This document shows positions 15,627-24,927 of a stretch of 51,880 nt of DNA, piece by piece. The notes below the pieces were generated by a model, which saw nothing but the letters and a program-made list of their open reading frames with translations, ran no database searches and was not told where the DNA came from. The position numbers and the translations under genes are program-made. Positions within the stretch are counted from its first letter, which is position 1, and every line of letters begins with the position of its first letter. The stretch lies in the NCBI GenBank assembly GCA_948602995.1, contig CAPEBR010000007.1:118565-170444 (forward strand), in the 5' to 3' direction. The DNA is from an uncultured Dorea sp. GTDB taxonomy: Bacteria > Bacillota > Clostridia > Lachnospirales > Lachnospiraceae.

Positions 15627-18600
15627 TTACCTCATTTTTACTGACTTCACCTTAGAATACCTGCCGTATGCCGTATCACCGGAAATCGTTTTATAGCTTC
15701 GAATCTTAAAATAATACTTTGTGTTCTTCTTAAGCTTTTTGGTTGTATAGCTGGTTGTGCCCTTTTTCTTAATCGTTTTCACCAGCTTATATTTCCCCTT
15801 GCTTCCTGTTTTCATATAGATCTTGTAGCCTGTAGCTCTGGCTGCCTTTTTCCATTTCAGTACCGCCTTCCTGGATTTTACTTTTACGCTTGTCAGGCTG
15901 GCATTCTTTGGCGCTGTTACAATTGTAATTTTCTTCTCACCAGAGTATTCTCCGTATGCTGTCTGCCCCAGGGCCGTCTTATAACCGCGGACTTTAAAAT
16001 AGTAGGTTACATCCTTCTTTAATTTTCCTGTCTTAAAGGTCAGTGTACCATTCTCCCTGACTGTACCGAGCAGCTTGTAGGTTCCCTTTTTACCTGCTTT
16101 CATGTAGATCTCGTAACCGGTGGCGTCAGATGCCTTTTTCCATCTCAGAACCGCTTTCCGGGATGTGTCTGATTCTTTCTTTACGCTTGTCAGACTGATC
16201 TTTGCCGGCGCTTTCACCTGTTCCGGTTTTGGGGGAATCTCCCCGCCCGGCCTGTCTTCACTTCCAGTGAGAGGGGCATCACTGACAATCAGACCCTGCT
16301 CATTTACCTTTGACAGATCACTGCTGCTGATTTTTACGGCTTTCATATCATCAAAGAGGATTGTTCCATCTACCGTGTAATTGCCATTTTCGTCTTTTGT
16401 TCCTTTGTAATTTTCCGGAACCGAGTTGCACCACAGCTTAAAGCTTGTAATATTGCTACTGTCAACAGATTCTTCTGCATTTCCCTTCTTCTTAAAGCTG
16501 GTAAACGGAATCGTTACATATTGCGCCTTCGTCCCCTTTACAAATTCTGTCAGGTAGGCTTCGTAATTGTCATTTATCTGAATTACCATCTTCTGCCCGT
16601 TTCCATCCGGCTTCACCCACATGGAAACAGCATTGTATTCACTGAGATCTGTCTTGTCTTTGTCAAATGCGCGTCCAAGTCCTCCTGTCCAGACTTCGGA
16701 ACCCTTGTAGGAAAGCACATAATGAAATGCCCCGCTGTAATCTCCTTCTGCCTTTTCCTGACGGTTCAGCGACAGAGAAGAGCTGCAGTTGGCTGCTGAA
16801 TTATGAGCGCCATATTTACTCTGCAGCAGCGCGTCGTTGCCGTAGTAGTATTCGAAGTTTTCAAACACTCCCTTTTCCAGTATGTCTGCATCTTTACCAA
16901 AATTAACGAAGCTTGCCCTTCCCAGCTCCTGGCCTGCTGCAGACAGGATAATAACGCCTGTGCTGGTCTTTCCAAGCTTCCCAAGCACTTCTGATGTTAC
17001 TGTACTGGTATAGATATTACCGTCCTTTTTGGCCGGAAGCTGAATCTCCTGCGCGTTTTCTGATGCCTTTAAAATGAATTTCACCTGATCCTCTGATGCG
17101 TTTTTCACGTATCCTTTCAGATCGCAGGGTTCTTTTATCACTGCGTAGTTTTTCGGTGTGATCATATAGCCGCTGATCCCGGTACTGTACCCGCTAAGCG
17201 TTACGCTGTCTGCCTTTTCAAGCGCTCCCCCTTCTGTATAGAAATTCGTGCCATTTCCAAATATAGATTTTTCATTGTTGTAAAAGCTGATGAATTCATT
17301 GATCATCTCATGGCCTGTTGTCTCTGACGTCTTATAAGGCACAAAAAAGTTTGCCTTGTCAAAATTCGCCCACAGGAGGAAATACGGTATCTGATTCTCT
17401 GCCGCTGTATTTACCACCTTGTTATACCAGTCATGCCCGGTTGTGGGATTACCGGATACCATCAGACTGTCCTTTCCGGCTCCTGTGATCCGGATGCCGG
17501 TCTCTGCGATTGCCGGAATTTTCCCTTTCTCTGCCGCCAGTTCCTGAACCACCTTACAGCTCTTTGCAAGATTTTCAAAGAAGATATCCCCTGTATACAC
17601 GCCCGCATCTGCATAGTCATCATAAAAGTCAAAGGCAAGGATATCTACATATGCATCTCCCGGATAGCGCTCCAGGTATACATCCTTATCCGCGAAAGGC
17701 CCGTTTGGAGAATAAACATATAAAAGGTTATGTACGCCCTGGTCTGTCAGATAATGAACCATATAGCGCCAGATTGCATGGTAGGACTCTACGCTTGTGG
17801 ATGTCCCCCACCAGAACCAGCCTCCGCTGTTCTCATGGAAAGGACGGAACAATACCGGGATTCCTTTCTCCTGGAGGGCTTTTGCGTAATCTACAATGAT
17901 ATCCAGGTATGCCCTGAACTGCGGGTTATACTCCCCGCCCTCCAGGATATAATCTGCACAGGGCGTCAGATCTTTCGATTCTGTAAAATCACATGCCGTA
18001 AAATCATAAGGATACTGCGTATCCCCGGTTGCCATAATCTTTTCATTGGTGAAATTCGGCATATGGCAGGATAAGCTGATCAGGGAGCCTCCCTCATAAG
18101 CCTTAAGGGAAGCGTCTATCGAAGCATCCAGCGCCTCCTGTCTCGTCTTCTTTCCTGTCTCACAGCCTGCAAGAGCTAGCGTGTCAATCCCGAAGAGCCC
18201 GGGATCCGCACCGGTAATATCCTTTGCATCCGAAGTGACGCCGTTGTCACAGACCGATTTAAATGAGGCATTCTGATGTCCGAACACCACCTGACCGCTC
18301 TCCTTTAGCCCCAGAAGATATGCTGCCAGCACCTTCGTGCTGTCTGTGGCCTCTGCATCTACCAGCTTAACCGCCCCTGCCATGTGGGTAAGATCCGCCG
18401 TATCTACAGTATCCTTTACCGTTTCAGTAATCTCCACATCTTCCTCTTTTATTTCAGCTCTCGTTAAAGAAACACCAGAAAAGTTCACCTTCCCCTTAAA
18501 GCCTGTTCCTACGCCCCGCAGCCACAGAGAGTGGAATACTCCCAGGTTACTCTCAAAGACCATCTTTACTTCTGTGCTGTAGGTACTGTCTGCATTCTTC

Positions 18601-19010
18601 TGGAAATCTGATGCCTTGAACACAGGCCAGCCAAGCTTTCCAAGAGTATCCCAGTTATTTTCTGCCTGGAAGAAATCGGCCTCCAGCTTAATATAATCAT
18701 CTTCTCCCATGGACATATAGGCATCGCTGCTAATTGTCATTGTAAAGTCCAGCTCTGACTTTGAGGCAATGGCCTGGCCGTCACCCGGAAAGGTAACCAT
18801 CAGCGTGTTATCCCAGTCCTCAGCTGCCCCGAACTGCACCTCCTCTGACTGTGCGTCTCCGAGAGATAATACATTTCCCGTCTGATTACTCTCCGATTCT
18901 TCCGCATACACGGTCCCACTGCCTGAATACCCTGCACCGGCTCCCACGCCAGAGAGCATGAGCGCCAGCGCCGTACACACAGCTATCGCTTTCCATCCTC
19001 TTTTTCTCAT
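15627..19010 (-). CDS. Secreted multidomain GH26 beta-mannanase
   Basis: Product of 1127 residues. A signal peptide (1-36, cleavage near VYA-EE) is followed by an N-terminal beta-sandwich, probably a carbohydrate-binding module (about 55-195). The GH26 catalytic domain spans about 210-560, with predicted acid/base Glu393 in LFRPFHENSGGW and nucleophile Glu503 in IPAIAETGIR. A linker domain and a second beta-sandwich CBM (about 715-915, FENFEYYYGND) come next, then two fibronectin type III repeats (about 940-1030 and 1033-1127) ending in VKSVKMR. The Fn3 pair is very Lys-rich and no sorting signal follows, so the protein may be held by charge at the wall or released. ATG with AAAGGAG. It starts the degradative arm of the mannan locus. 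Confidence 0.93.
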   Translation of the reverse strand: MRKRGWKAIAVCTALALMLSGVGAGAGYSGSGTVYAEESESNQTGNVLSLGDAQSEEVQFGAAEDWDNTLMVTFPGDGQAIASKSELDFTMTISSDAYMSMGEDDYIKLEADFFQAENNWDTLGKLGWPVFKASDFQKNADSTYSTEVKMVFESNLGVFHSLWLRGVGTGFKGKVNFSGVSLTRAEIKEEDVEITETVKDTVDTADLTHMAGAVKLVDAEATDSTKVLAAYLLGLKESGQVVFGHQNASFKSVCDNGVTSDAKDITGADPGLFGIDTLALAGCETGKKTRQEALDASIDASLKAYEGGSLISLSCHMPNFTNEKIMATGDTQYPYDFTACDFTESKDLTPCADYILEGGEYNPQFRAYLDIIVDYAKALQEKGIPVLFRPFHENSGGWFWWGTSTSVESYHAIWRYMVHYLTDQGVHNLLYVYSPNGPFADKDVYLERYPGDAYVDILAFDFYDDYADAGVYTGDIFFENLAKSCKVVQELAAEKGKIPAIAETGIRITGAGKDSLMVSGNPTTGHDWYNKVVNTAAENQIPYFLLWANFDKANFFVPYKTSETTGHEMINEFISFYNNEKSIFGNGTNFYTEGGALEKADSVTLSGYSTGISGYMITPKNYAVIKEPCDLKGYVKNASEDQVKFILKASENAQEIQLPAKKDGNIYTSTVTSEVLGKLGKTSTGVIILSAAGQELGRASFVNFGKDADILEKGVFENFEYYYGNDALLQSKYGAHNSAANCSSSLSLNRQEKAEGDYSGAFHYVLSYKGSEVWTGGLGRAFDKDKTDLSEYNAVSMWVKPDGNGQKMVIQINDNYEAYLTEFVKGTKAQYVTIPFTSFKKKGNAEESVDSSNITSFKLWCNSVPENYKGTKDENGNYTVDGTILFDDMKAVKISSSDLSKVNEQGLIVSDAPLTGSEDRPGGEIPPKPEQVKAPAKISLTSVKKESDTSRKAVLRWKKASDATGYEIYMKAGKKGTYKLLGTVRENGTLTFKTGKLKKDVTYYFKVRGYKTALGQTAYGEYSGEKKITIVTAPKNASLTSVKVKSRKAVLKWKKAARATGYKIYMKTGSKGKYKLVKTIKKKGTTSYTTKKLKKNTKYYFKIRSYKTISGDTAYGRYSKVKSVKMR

Positions 19011-19035
19011 TGACTCTTCTCCTTTTCAAATTATT

Positions 19036-19088
19036 TTCATCTGGCCCGTGCAGTAAATGCACGGACCTGATGAATTGTTACTATTTAC
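19036..19088. repeat. Fragment of the small repeat family between GH130_2 and GH26
   Basis: A long hairpin (arms 19036-19052 and 19058-19074, two mismatches) has the core TGCA-GTAAA-TGCA, the same loop and inner stem as copies A and C. It is followed at 19077 by GTTACTATTTAC, which resembles the family's terminal repeat. No duplicated flanks are seen. The hairpin lies in the mRNA between two operon genes and could affect their relative expression. Confidence 0.6.
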
Positions 19089-19116
19089 CTCACTTTTGAT
19101 CTGTCATGACAGATCC

Positions 19117-20142
19117 TTACCGGATTCCAGTCTCTGTATCTGATTCTGTGACAACACTATGATCCTTAATGTAAGCCACGACCTCATCCACTTTTGTAAA
19201 TGCAAGCCCCACATAGGTATCGGCAGCGCCGTAATAAATCGCAATCCTTCCGGTTTCCGAATCGTGTATGGCAGCGCAGGGGAATGTCACATTGGGCACA
19301 AATCCCCTCTCTTCATACCACTCCTCTGGCGTCAGAAGAAAAGTATCACACCGGTACTTCACAACCGACGGCTCCTCAAGATCCAGGATTGCCCCGCCTA
19401 TACTGTAGACATAACCATTGCAGGTTCCTGTTACCCCATGGTAGAAAAGCAGCCATCCCTCACTGGTCTCAATGGGCGCTGCCCCGCCGCCGATCTTCAC
19501 ATTCTGCCACCATTCGTTTCCTTTTCCCATCACATGGCGGTGTCTGCCCCAGTACACCATATCGGCGCTCTCTGAAACAAAGATATCTCCAAAGGGCGTA
19601 TGCCCGCTGTCACTTGGACGTGACAGCATAAGGAACTTCCCATTTACCTTTCTCGGAAACAGCACTGCATTTCTGTTAAAGGGAAGGAACGGATTTTCAA
19701 TCCGCGTAAATGTCTTAAAATCCTGTGTCGCGGCAACACCTATGGAAGCGCCGTAAAAATCCTGACACCAGATGATGTAATAGGTATCCTCCACCTTCAC
19801 AAGCCTTGGGTCATATGCATACAGGGGCATAAAATCATTCCCCGCTTCATCCTGAAAGGGTATCTTATCCTTCTCGAAATCCCAGTGAATTCCATCCCCG
19901 CTCCTTCCAAGGTAGATATAGGGAATTCCGTTCGTCTGTTCCCCACGGAATACGCCGATAAATTCTCCCTCATATGGGATGACCGCACTGTTGAAAATCC
20001 GCGCGACGCCTTCGGCCGGATTGCGGCCAATCACTGGATTGTCACTGTATCTCCATACCGGCATCCATGTTCTCATGTTCTCCGGTCGTTCCTGCCAGGG
20101 CACGTTTGGTACCGGCGCCCCGATTATTCTGACTTCACTCAT
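19117..20142 (-). CDS. GH130_2 phosphorylase, beta-1,4-mannooligosaccharide phosphorylase
   Basis: Cytoplasmic enzyme of 341 residues that removes mannose from manno-oligosaccharides as mannose 1-phosphate. GH130 subfamily 2 features are VWRYSDNPVIGRNP, RIFNSAVIPYEGEFIGVFRG, YAYDPRLVKVEDTYYIIWCQ, NRNAVLFPRKVNGKFLMLSR (phosphate-binding Arg/Lys) and KIGGGAAPIETSEGWLLFYH. A longer frame to 20262 would run into the upstream permease. The ATG at 20142 has GGAGGAG six bases upstream and gives the usual family start, so I chose it. It lies between the importer and the mannanase and complements the GH130_1 enzyme. Confidence 0.94.
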   Translation of the reverse strand: MSEVRIIGAPVPNVPWQERPENMRTWMPVWRYSDNPVIGRNPAEGVARIFNSAVIPYEGEFIGVFRGEQTNGIPYIYLGRSGDGIHWDFEKDKIPFQDEAGNDFMPLYAYDPRLVKVEDTYYIIWCQDFYGASIGVAATQDFKTFTRIENPFLPFNRNAVLFPRKVNGKFLMLSRPSDSGHTPFGDIFVSESADMVYWGRHRHVMGKGNEWWQNVKIGGGAAPIETSEGWLLFYHGVTGTCNGYVYSIGGAILDLEEPSVVKYRCDTFLLTPEEWYEERGFVPNVTFPCAAIHDSETGRIAIYYGAADTYVGLAFTKVDEVVAYIKDHSVVTESDTETGIR

Positions 20143-20210
20143 GTATTGCTCCTCCATAATCTGTATAATATACTCACGGCCGGTGAAATCTGCCGTGCAG
20201 TATAACTTCC

Positions 20211-21056
20211 CTATCCCTTTACAGCCCCTGCCGCCAGTCCGCCGTAAATCTGCTTCTGACAAAGGATAAATACAATCAGCGCCGGAATCATAGTAATAAT
20301 TACGCCTGCGCAGATGTAGTTGTACTGATTTCCCAAAGGTCCTGTAAACTTAAACAGGGAGGTCGCAACCGTAACCAGCCTGTTCTTATCCTGAAGATAA
20401 AGATTCGCTGTGTAGTACTCATTGTACACGCCGACTCCCTTCAGAATCATAACTGTCACGATCGCAGGCTTTAAAAGTGGGAACAGAATCCGGAAAAACA
20501 CGCCAAAGTAGGTACATCCGTCCATGATCGCCGATTCATCCAGTGAATCAGGGATATTTTCAAAGAACTGTATAAAAATGTAAATCGAAATAATATCTGT
20601 ACCACACATCATGATAATGTAACCCGGCAGAAAGTTAATCCACCCGAGACTGTACATGATCTGATATACCGACACCTGCATGGCAATACCCGGAAGCAGC
20701 GACGCGAACAGGAACATGTTCCGTACAAGTCCGTTGCCTCTGAATTTAAAACGGCTGAGCACATATGCCAGCATGGAGCCGGTCAGGATAGAACCGGTCA
20801 GCACACATACCAGGATAATAATGGAATTCCGGAAAGCAATTCCCATATTCGCCTGGGACCATGCCTGAATGAAATTTTCAAAATACACCCAGCTCTCCGG
20901 GAGGGTCATAACATTCGTAGATGCATATTCCTCTGGCGTCTTAAACGCAGTAATGACACATACTACGATTGGCAGCACAGAAACAAATGCCCCGAAAACA
21001 AGTGTAATGTATTTTAAAATGGATATAACAATCCTTTTCGACTTTGCCTTTGACAT
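20211..21056 (-). CDS. Carbohydrate ABC transporter permease (MalG-like)
   Basis: Inner membrane permease of 281 residues with about six TM segments. The cytoplasmic EAA loop that docks the ATPase reads DSLDESAIMDGCTYFG followed by FPLLKP. The C-terminal GGLAAGAVKG is typical of CUT1 permeases. It overlaps its partner permease by one base (TAATG) with AGAGGAGG upstream. It forms the manno-oligosaccharide importer with the next permease and the lipoprotein. No ATPase is encoded nearby, so a shared MsmK-type ATPase from elsewhere is expected. Confidence 0.93.
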   Translation of the reverse strand: MSKAKSKRIVISILKYITLVFGAFVSVLPIVVCVITAFKTPEEYASTNVMTLPESWVYFENFIQAWSQANMGIAFRNSIIILVCVLTGSILTGSMLAYVLSRFKFRGNGLVRNMFLFASLLPGIAMQVSVYQIMYSLGWINFLPGYIIMMCGTDIISIYIFIQFFENIPDSLDESAIMDGCTYFGVFFRILFPLLKPAIVTVMILKGVGVYNEYYTANLYLQDKNRLVTVATSLFKFTGPLGNQYNYICAGVIITMIPALIVFILCQKQIYGGLAAGAVKG

Positions 21057-22033
21057 TACCGTGCACCTCCTCTTGCTTCTAATTCGAGACGTTTCTTACG
21101 TTTTCTGATCTCACGCAGCGGTTCTGCATCTCCCACGCCAAAGTAATATTTCTCAATACCCTTCTGGATCAGTGTCGCAATCATGATCAGTATGAGCAGC
21201 ACCACAGCCATCGCCGAAGCCAGTCCTACCTTCTGGCTTTCATGTGCCAGCTTATTCATAATAACAAAGTAGGTTCCGGTTCCGAAGTCACCGCCTGTAA
21301 TAACGTATGGTGGTTCGAATACGCTAAGTGAGCCTGTAATCGAAAGAATCATGTTCAGTACAATAATGGTCTTAATGTTTGGCAGGATGATATAGATAAA
21401 TTTCTGGAAGCTGTTTGCCCCGTCAATATCTCCTGCCTCATAAAGGGATGCGTCTACTGACATAATCGCTCCGATAAACATGACCATCCCCTGTCCCATG
21501 TACCTCCATATGGAGGTGGCGGCTACCGAGATATTATTAATGCTGGTATCCTTAAGCCAGTACGGAAGCTGGTCCAGGTTAAAGCCGCACCACTGGAGCA
21601 CCGTATCCAGCACGAACCCCCTGGTATAGAAGAATTTGAAAACAAAACCCACCGCAATACCGCACACAAGATATGGGAAAAACATTAGTCCCTTAAATAC
21701 CCCGCTGCCTTTTACCTTGAAGCTTAAAACGGATGCAAAGTACAGAGCAAGGGCAAGCTGTATAAAGGACGCCACAATGTAGTAAAGGCTCAGCTTCAAT
21801 GCCTGGAAGCAGTCCTTTCTTGTAAAGACCTCCATATAATTCTGAAGGCCGACAAATTCCCGGTCGCCAATGTATTTCATATCGTAAAAGCTAAACCCGA
21901 TCATTTTAAAAAAAGGGATATAGGTAAAGACGACAAGCAGGGTTACAGGTATCAGCATAAATACGAAGATACAAAGCTTCCGGTTTACCTTTCCTGACTG
22001 GATCCATGACTTAAAGTTTTTCTTCTCATTCAT
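21056..22033 (-). CDS. Carbohydrate ABC transporter permease (MalF-like)
   Basis: Permease of 325 residues with six TM segments. Family blocks are TYIPFFKMIGFSFYD, FVGLQNYMEVFT, and the EAA loop LYEAGDIDGANSFQKFIYI with ILPNIKT. ATG with AAGGAG eight bases upstream, 12 bases after the binding-protein stop. It pairs with the MalG-like permease, which starts on its stop codon. Substrate is inferred as manno-oligosaccharides from the surrounding GH130, GH26 and epimerase genes, as in the Roseburia mannan importer. Confidence 0.93.
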   Translation of the reverse strand: MNEKKNFKSWIQSGKVNRKLCIFVFMLIPVTLLVVFTYIPFFKMIGFSFYDMKYIGDREFVGLQNYMEVFTRKDCFQALKLSLYYIVASFIQLALALYFASVLSFKVKGSGVFKGLMFFPYLVCGIAVGFVFKFFYTRGFVLDTVLQWCGFNLDQLPYWLKDTSINNISVAATSIWRYMGQGMVMFIGAIMSVDASLYEAGDIDGANSFQKFIYIILPNIKTIIVLNMILSITGSLSVFEPPYVITGGDFGTGTYFVIMNKLAHESQKVGLASAMAVVLLILIMIATLIQKGIEKYYFGVGDAEPLREIRKRKKRLELEARGGAR

Positions 22034-22045
22034 TCATCCCACTCC

Positions 22046-23419
22046 TTAATGTGTCACTCCATTTGATTCCTGGGCTGCCGTCCACTTTTCATTCCATTCT
22101 GCAGACATTTCCTCTATTGTCTTTGAGCCTGATACTGCTTCCTCTACAATCTGTGTCGGAACCGCGCCTGATACATTGATTCCAAGCTCTGAGTCATTGT
22201 TAATATCATTAAAAAGATTCTCTTCTCCTGCTTCTGCCGGGTTATTTACTACAAGCTCAATTCCGTCCAAAGCCTTAAGAGCCTCCGGATACTCATCACC
22301 GATTACGACCGAGAGACCGCCCTCTCCCTGGGCAAACCCGGACTTTTCCACAAGCCATTTGATATAACACATAGCCGCAATCTGATTATCCTTTGAACTG
22401 TTACAGTTAATACCATAATTGTAATCTGGTCCTGCTGCTGCATACTGCTTTCCATTAACTGTAATCGGGAAGGTCATGTATCCAATATCGTCTGCATGCT
22501 CTCCTGCCTGCTGTATCTGCACAACAGACCATGAGCCTAATGCCATACATCCGATCTCTCCGTTGTTAAGCTTGCCCTTGCTGCCTTCCCAGTCTGTCGT
22601 AGTCGGGTCTTCCTCTGTAAGCCCCCTCTTTACCGCCTCGTATAGAGTGTTATAAACTGCATAAGGGCCTGTTCCATCTCCCCTGTCTGCAAACGGGTCT
22701 TTGCCTTTTGCAAGTCCTGTATTCGCAAAATCCGGATCTCCTGTAGCGCCGCCGTCTATATACGCATCCCATGCTGTCATTGTCCATCCTGCCGCAAAGT
22801 TGGTATATAAGGGAGCCTCTACATCTGTTTTGTCCTTGATCTTCTGCAGGTCATCCAGAAACTCCTCCGGTGTTTTCGGAAGTTCTGTAATACCGGCCTT
22901 CTCGAACACTGCCTTGTTATATATAATTCCCTGTACATTCGCCATGGACGGAATGCCGTATACAGTATCCTGGTATGTAAAATTATTCAGCATATTTTCC
23001 TCATAGCTCTTTGCCAGTGTCCCTTTGTCCCCTAATTTTGTGAAATAATTTCCCAGTTCATCCTTATCTACTGTTGTGGGCACCATGCAGATATCTCCCC
23101 AGTCTCCGGTAGTAAGACGTGTTGTGATATCGTTTGCATAGTCCGTAATTCCTTCATATTCGATATTTACCTTCGGATACAGCTTTTGGAATTCTTCTAT
23201 GTATCCCTTAAAGGTCGTGTCAACCACATCTGTTTTGTGGGTCAGAAACTTCAGATCTGCTTCAATGTCCGTATAGTCCTCACCCAGTGTGATCTGGTCA
23301 ATGGTTACATCCATCTCCTGCTTTTCTACCGCTTTTTTCTGCCCGCATGCAGATAATGATGTCAGCATAACTGCCGCAAGTGATGCCGCCAGCATCCTTT
23401 TCATAATTTTGTTTTTCAT
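22046..23419 (-). CDS. Sugar-binding lipoprotein of the mannan ABC importer
   Basis: Extracellular solute-binding protein of 457 residues. A lipoprotein signal has the lipobox LTSLSACGQ with Cys25, so the mature protein is anchored to the membrane outside the cell. The fold shows typical cluster B features (YGIPSMANVQGIIYNKAVFEKA, MALGSWSVVQI, MCYIKWLVEKSG). ATG with AAAGGAG upstream. It is first in the importer operon, the usual place for the abundantly made binding protein. Specificity for beta-manno-oligosaccharides is inferred from the locus. Confidence 0.92.
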   Translation of the reverse strand: MKNKIMKRMLAASLAAVMLTSLSACGQKKAVEKQEMDVTIDQITLGEDYTDIEADLKFLTHKTDVVDTTFKGYIEEFQKLYPKVNIEYEGITDYANDITTRLTTGDWGDICMVPTTVDKDELGNYFTKLGDKGTLAKSYEENMLNNFTYQDTVYGIPSMANVQGIIYNKAVFEKAGITELPKTPEEFLDDLQKIKDKTDVEAPLYTNFAAGWTMTAWDAYIDGGATGDPDFANTGLAKGKDPFADRGDGTGPYAVYNTLYEAVKRGLTEEDPTTTDWEGSKGKLNNGEIGCMALGSWSVVQIQQAGEHADDIGYMTFPITVNGKQYAAAGPDYNYGINCNSSKDNQIAAMCYIKWLVEKSGFAQGEGGLSVVIGDEYPEALKALDGIELVVNNPAEAGEENLFNDINNDSELGINVSGAVPTQIVEEAVSGSKTIEEMSAEWNEKWTAAQESNGVTH

Positions 23420-23444
23420 TGTTTCTTCTCCTTTTTCTTTTATT

Positions 23445-23465
23445 TTAAGGCTCTGTGAGCCTTAA
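23445..23465. other. Hairpin in the leader of the binding-protein gene
   Basis: Perfect 9-bp stem TTAAGGCTC/GAGCCTTAA with a 3-base loop, about 26 bases before the binding-protein start. It lacks a T-run in the direction of the operon, so it is not an obvious terminator there. It may stabilise the message or act in control. I found no convincing -35/-10 pair between it and the LacI stop. Confidence 0.5.
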
Positions 23466-23558
23466 TACCGTAGCTTTCACAGGCTTTTGCATCTCTGGCA
23501 CAGCCTTTCATTAATCTTCGAGTAAAATAAAAATGCTGTACCAAATAATTATCTTTGC

Positions 23559-24590
23559 TTATCCTGCTGTCAGAGCGCCGGATTCAGGGAATCTCTTCAC
23601 TGTATTCCCCTCTGCATGGCAGCACTCTTTTGTATGGATTGCTCCTCTTCCCGTCCGGCCTTCAAGCCTCTCCTTAAGGATATCCACCCCGCCGTATGCC
23701 AGTACAGCCTCATCTTTCTGATAACCTGTCAGCACAAGACCTTCCAAAAGAGCCGGGCAGAAACATCCCGCCCCGGCAAGCGATACATCCTCTGGCACTT
23801 TTAGTCCTTTATTTCCAAGAGCCCTAAGCAGACTCCCTGTGTAAGATTCATCACTAATGATAATTGCTGTCGGCAGCTTCCCCGGCTGCGGAAGTACCAC
23901 CTCACTTCCCGCTTCCTCTTTAGACGGGATAATCTGGCCTTTATATTCCCTTAGTCCATTCAGCCACAATGCTTTGCAGTATCCCATATACTGGTCCATC
24001 CGGCTCTCCCCACTATATGGGTCTCCTAAAAATGCGATATCACGATGCCCTGCATCTATTAGCTGCTGCGTAATATGCTGTGTCCCACGGAAGTGATCCG
24101 GTATAATGTAGTCTATTTGTACATCCAGATCATAAAAATCAATTCCGACTGACGGTACTTCCAGTTCTCCCACCACTCCACGGAGAAAATCTGTGCTCAT
24201 CCTGCCGATAAATATAATGCCGTCAACCGCCGCATCCTTATAATAGCTTCGCTTCGTTTTTCCACCTTCTTCATCCTCACTAATTACCGCAAGGAAAGTG
24301 AGACCATTCTTTTCTGAGATCAGCCTGGCAATGTGTTTATAGATATTCATATAAAAGGATGAAGGCTCCTCTATATATCTCTTTGCAATCATGATGCCAA
24401 TACAAAAGATCCGTTCTTCCTCCAATGCCCGCGGAATCTGATATCCCAGTGCATCAGCCATCTCCTTTACTCTCTGACGCAGCTCTGTGCTTACTCCTTT
24501 TTTGTTTCTCAGGGCATTCGATACGCTGACAATACTGATATTCAGTTCCTTTGCAATATCTTCCATCCTAATCTCTTTTTTCTGTTTCAT
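23559..24590 (-). CDS. LacI family transcriptional regulator (importer-proximal)
   Basis: Product of about 343 residues. An N-terminal LacI helix-turn-helix (RMEDIAKELNISIVSVSNAL with the hinge to about residue 60) is followed by a periplasmic-binding-like sensor domain (DGIIFIGRMSTDFLRGV, IIPDHFRGTQHITQQLIDAGH, AFLGDPYSGESRMDQYMGY). It lies 140 bases upstream of the binding-protein gene on the same strand and probably represses the mannan operon until a manno-oligosaccharide or derived sugar binds. Two starts are possible: ATG 24599 touches a GGAG, while ATG 24590 has that GGAG nine bases upstream, so I prefer 24590. It has its own consensus promoter. Confidence 0.92.
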   Translation of the reverse strand: MKQKKEIRMEDIAKELNISIVSVSNALRNKKGVSTELRQRVKEMADALGYQIPRALEEERIFCIGIMIAKRYIEEPSSFYMNIYKHIARLISEKNGLTFLAVISEDEEGGKTKRSYYKDAAVDGIIFIGRMSTDFLRGVVGELEVPSVGIDFYDLDVQIDYIIPDHFRGTQHITQQLIDAGHRDIAFLGDPYSGESRMDQYMGYCKALWLNGLREYKGQIIPSKEEAGSEVVLPQPGKLPTAIIISDESYTGSLLRALGNKGLKVPEDVSLAGAGCFCPALLEGLVLTGYQKDEAVLAYGGVDILKERLEGRTGRGAIHTKECCHAEGNTVKRFPESGALTAG

Positions 24591-24653
24591 GTTCGGCATC
24601 TCCGGTTTTTTAATTTATCCCAATTGTTTTATTAACTTATTTAGATTAATTTA

Positions 24654-24682
24654 ATTATATACTTATTAATTTTGTTAGTCAA
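24654..24682 (-). promoter_or_regulatory. Promoter of the importer-proximal lacI gene
   Basis: Minus strand TTGACT (24677-24682), 17-base spacer, TATAAT (24654-24659), about 65 bases before the start codon. TTAA-rich inverted repeats surround it and could be operators for autoregulation. Confidence 0.75.
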
Positions 24683-24891
24683 TATAAAATTAACTAAATA
24701 TACATTTTTAGCTTAATTGCACAATTAATCAATTATAAATTGTATGGTATATCTATTTTTATTGTGAACATCTCCCAATTTCTAGTTTTATATTACATTT
24801 ATAAAAAAATTATTACACAGGTTTATAAATATAAACCCATGTAATTTCTTTAAGAAAGCAAAATCTCTCACATCATCCTGTATCACACAAA

Positions 24892-24916
24892 AAAGAGCCC
24901 CTCTTCAAGGCTCTTT
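24892..24916 (-). terminator. Intrinsic terminator of the distal lacI gene
   Basis: On the minus strand AAAGAGCC, loop TTGAAGAGG, then GGCTCTTT running into TTTTG. It lies 12 bases after the regulator's stop codon. It separates the two LacI genes into independent transcripts. Confidence 0.85.
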
Positions 24917-24927
24917 CTAAAACAAAA

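Larger units (their letters stand above)
24591..24927. other. AT-rich intergenic region between the two LacI genes
   Basis: Very AT-rich. It contains the promoter of the importer-proximal LacI gene (24654-24682), the terminator of the upstream LacI gene (24892-24916), and many short TTAA-containing inverted repeats such as ATTAACTTATTTAGATTAA. These are possible operators, but low sequence complexity makes individual calls unsafe. No gene is seen. Confidence 0.6.
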
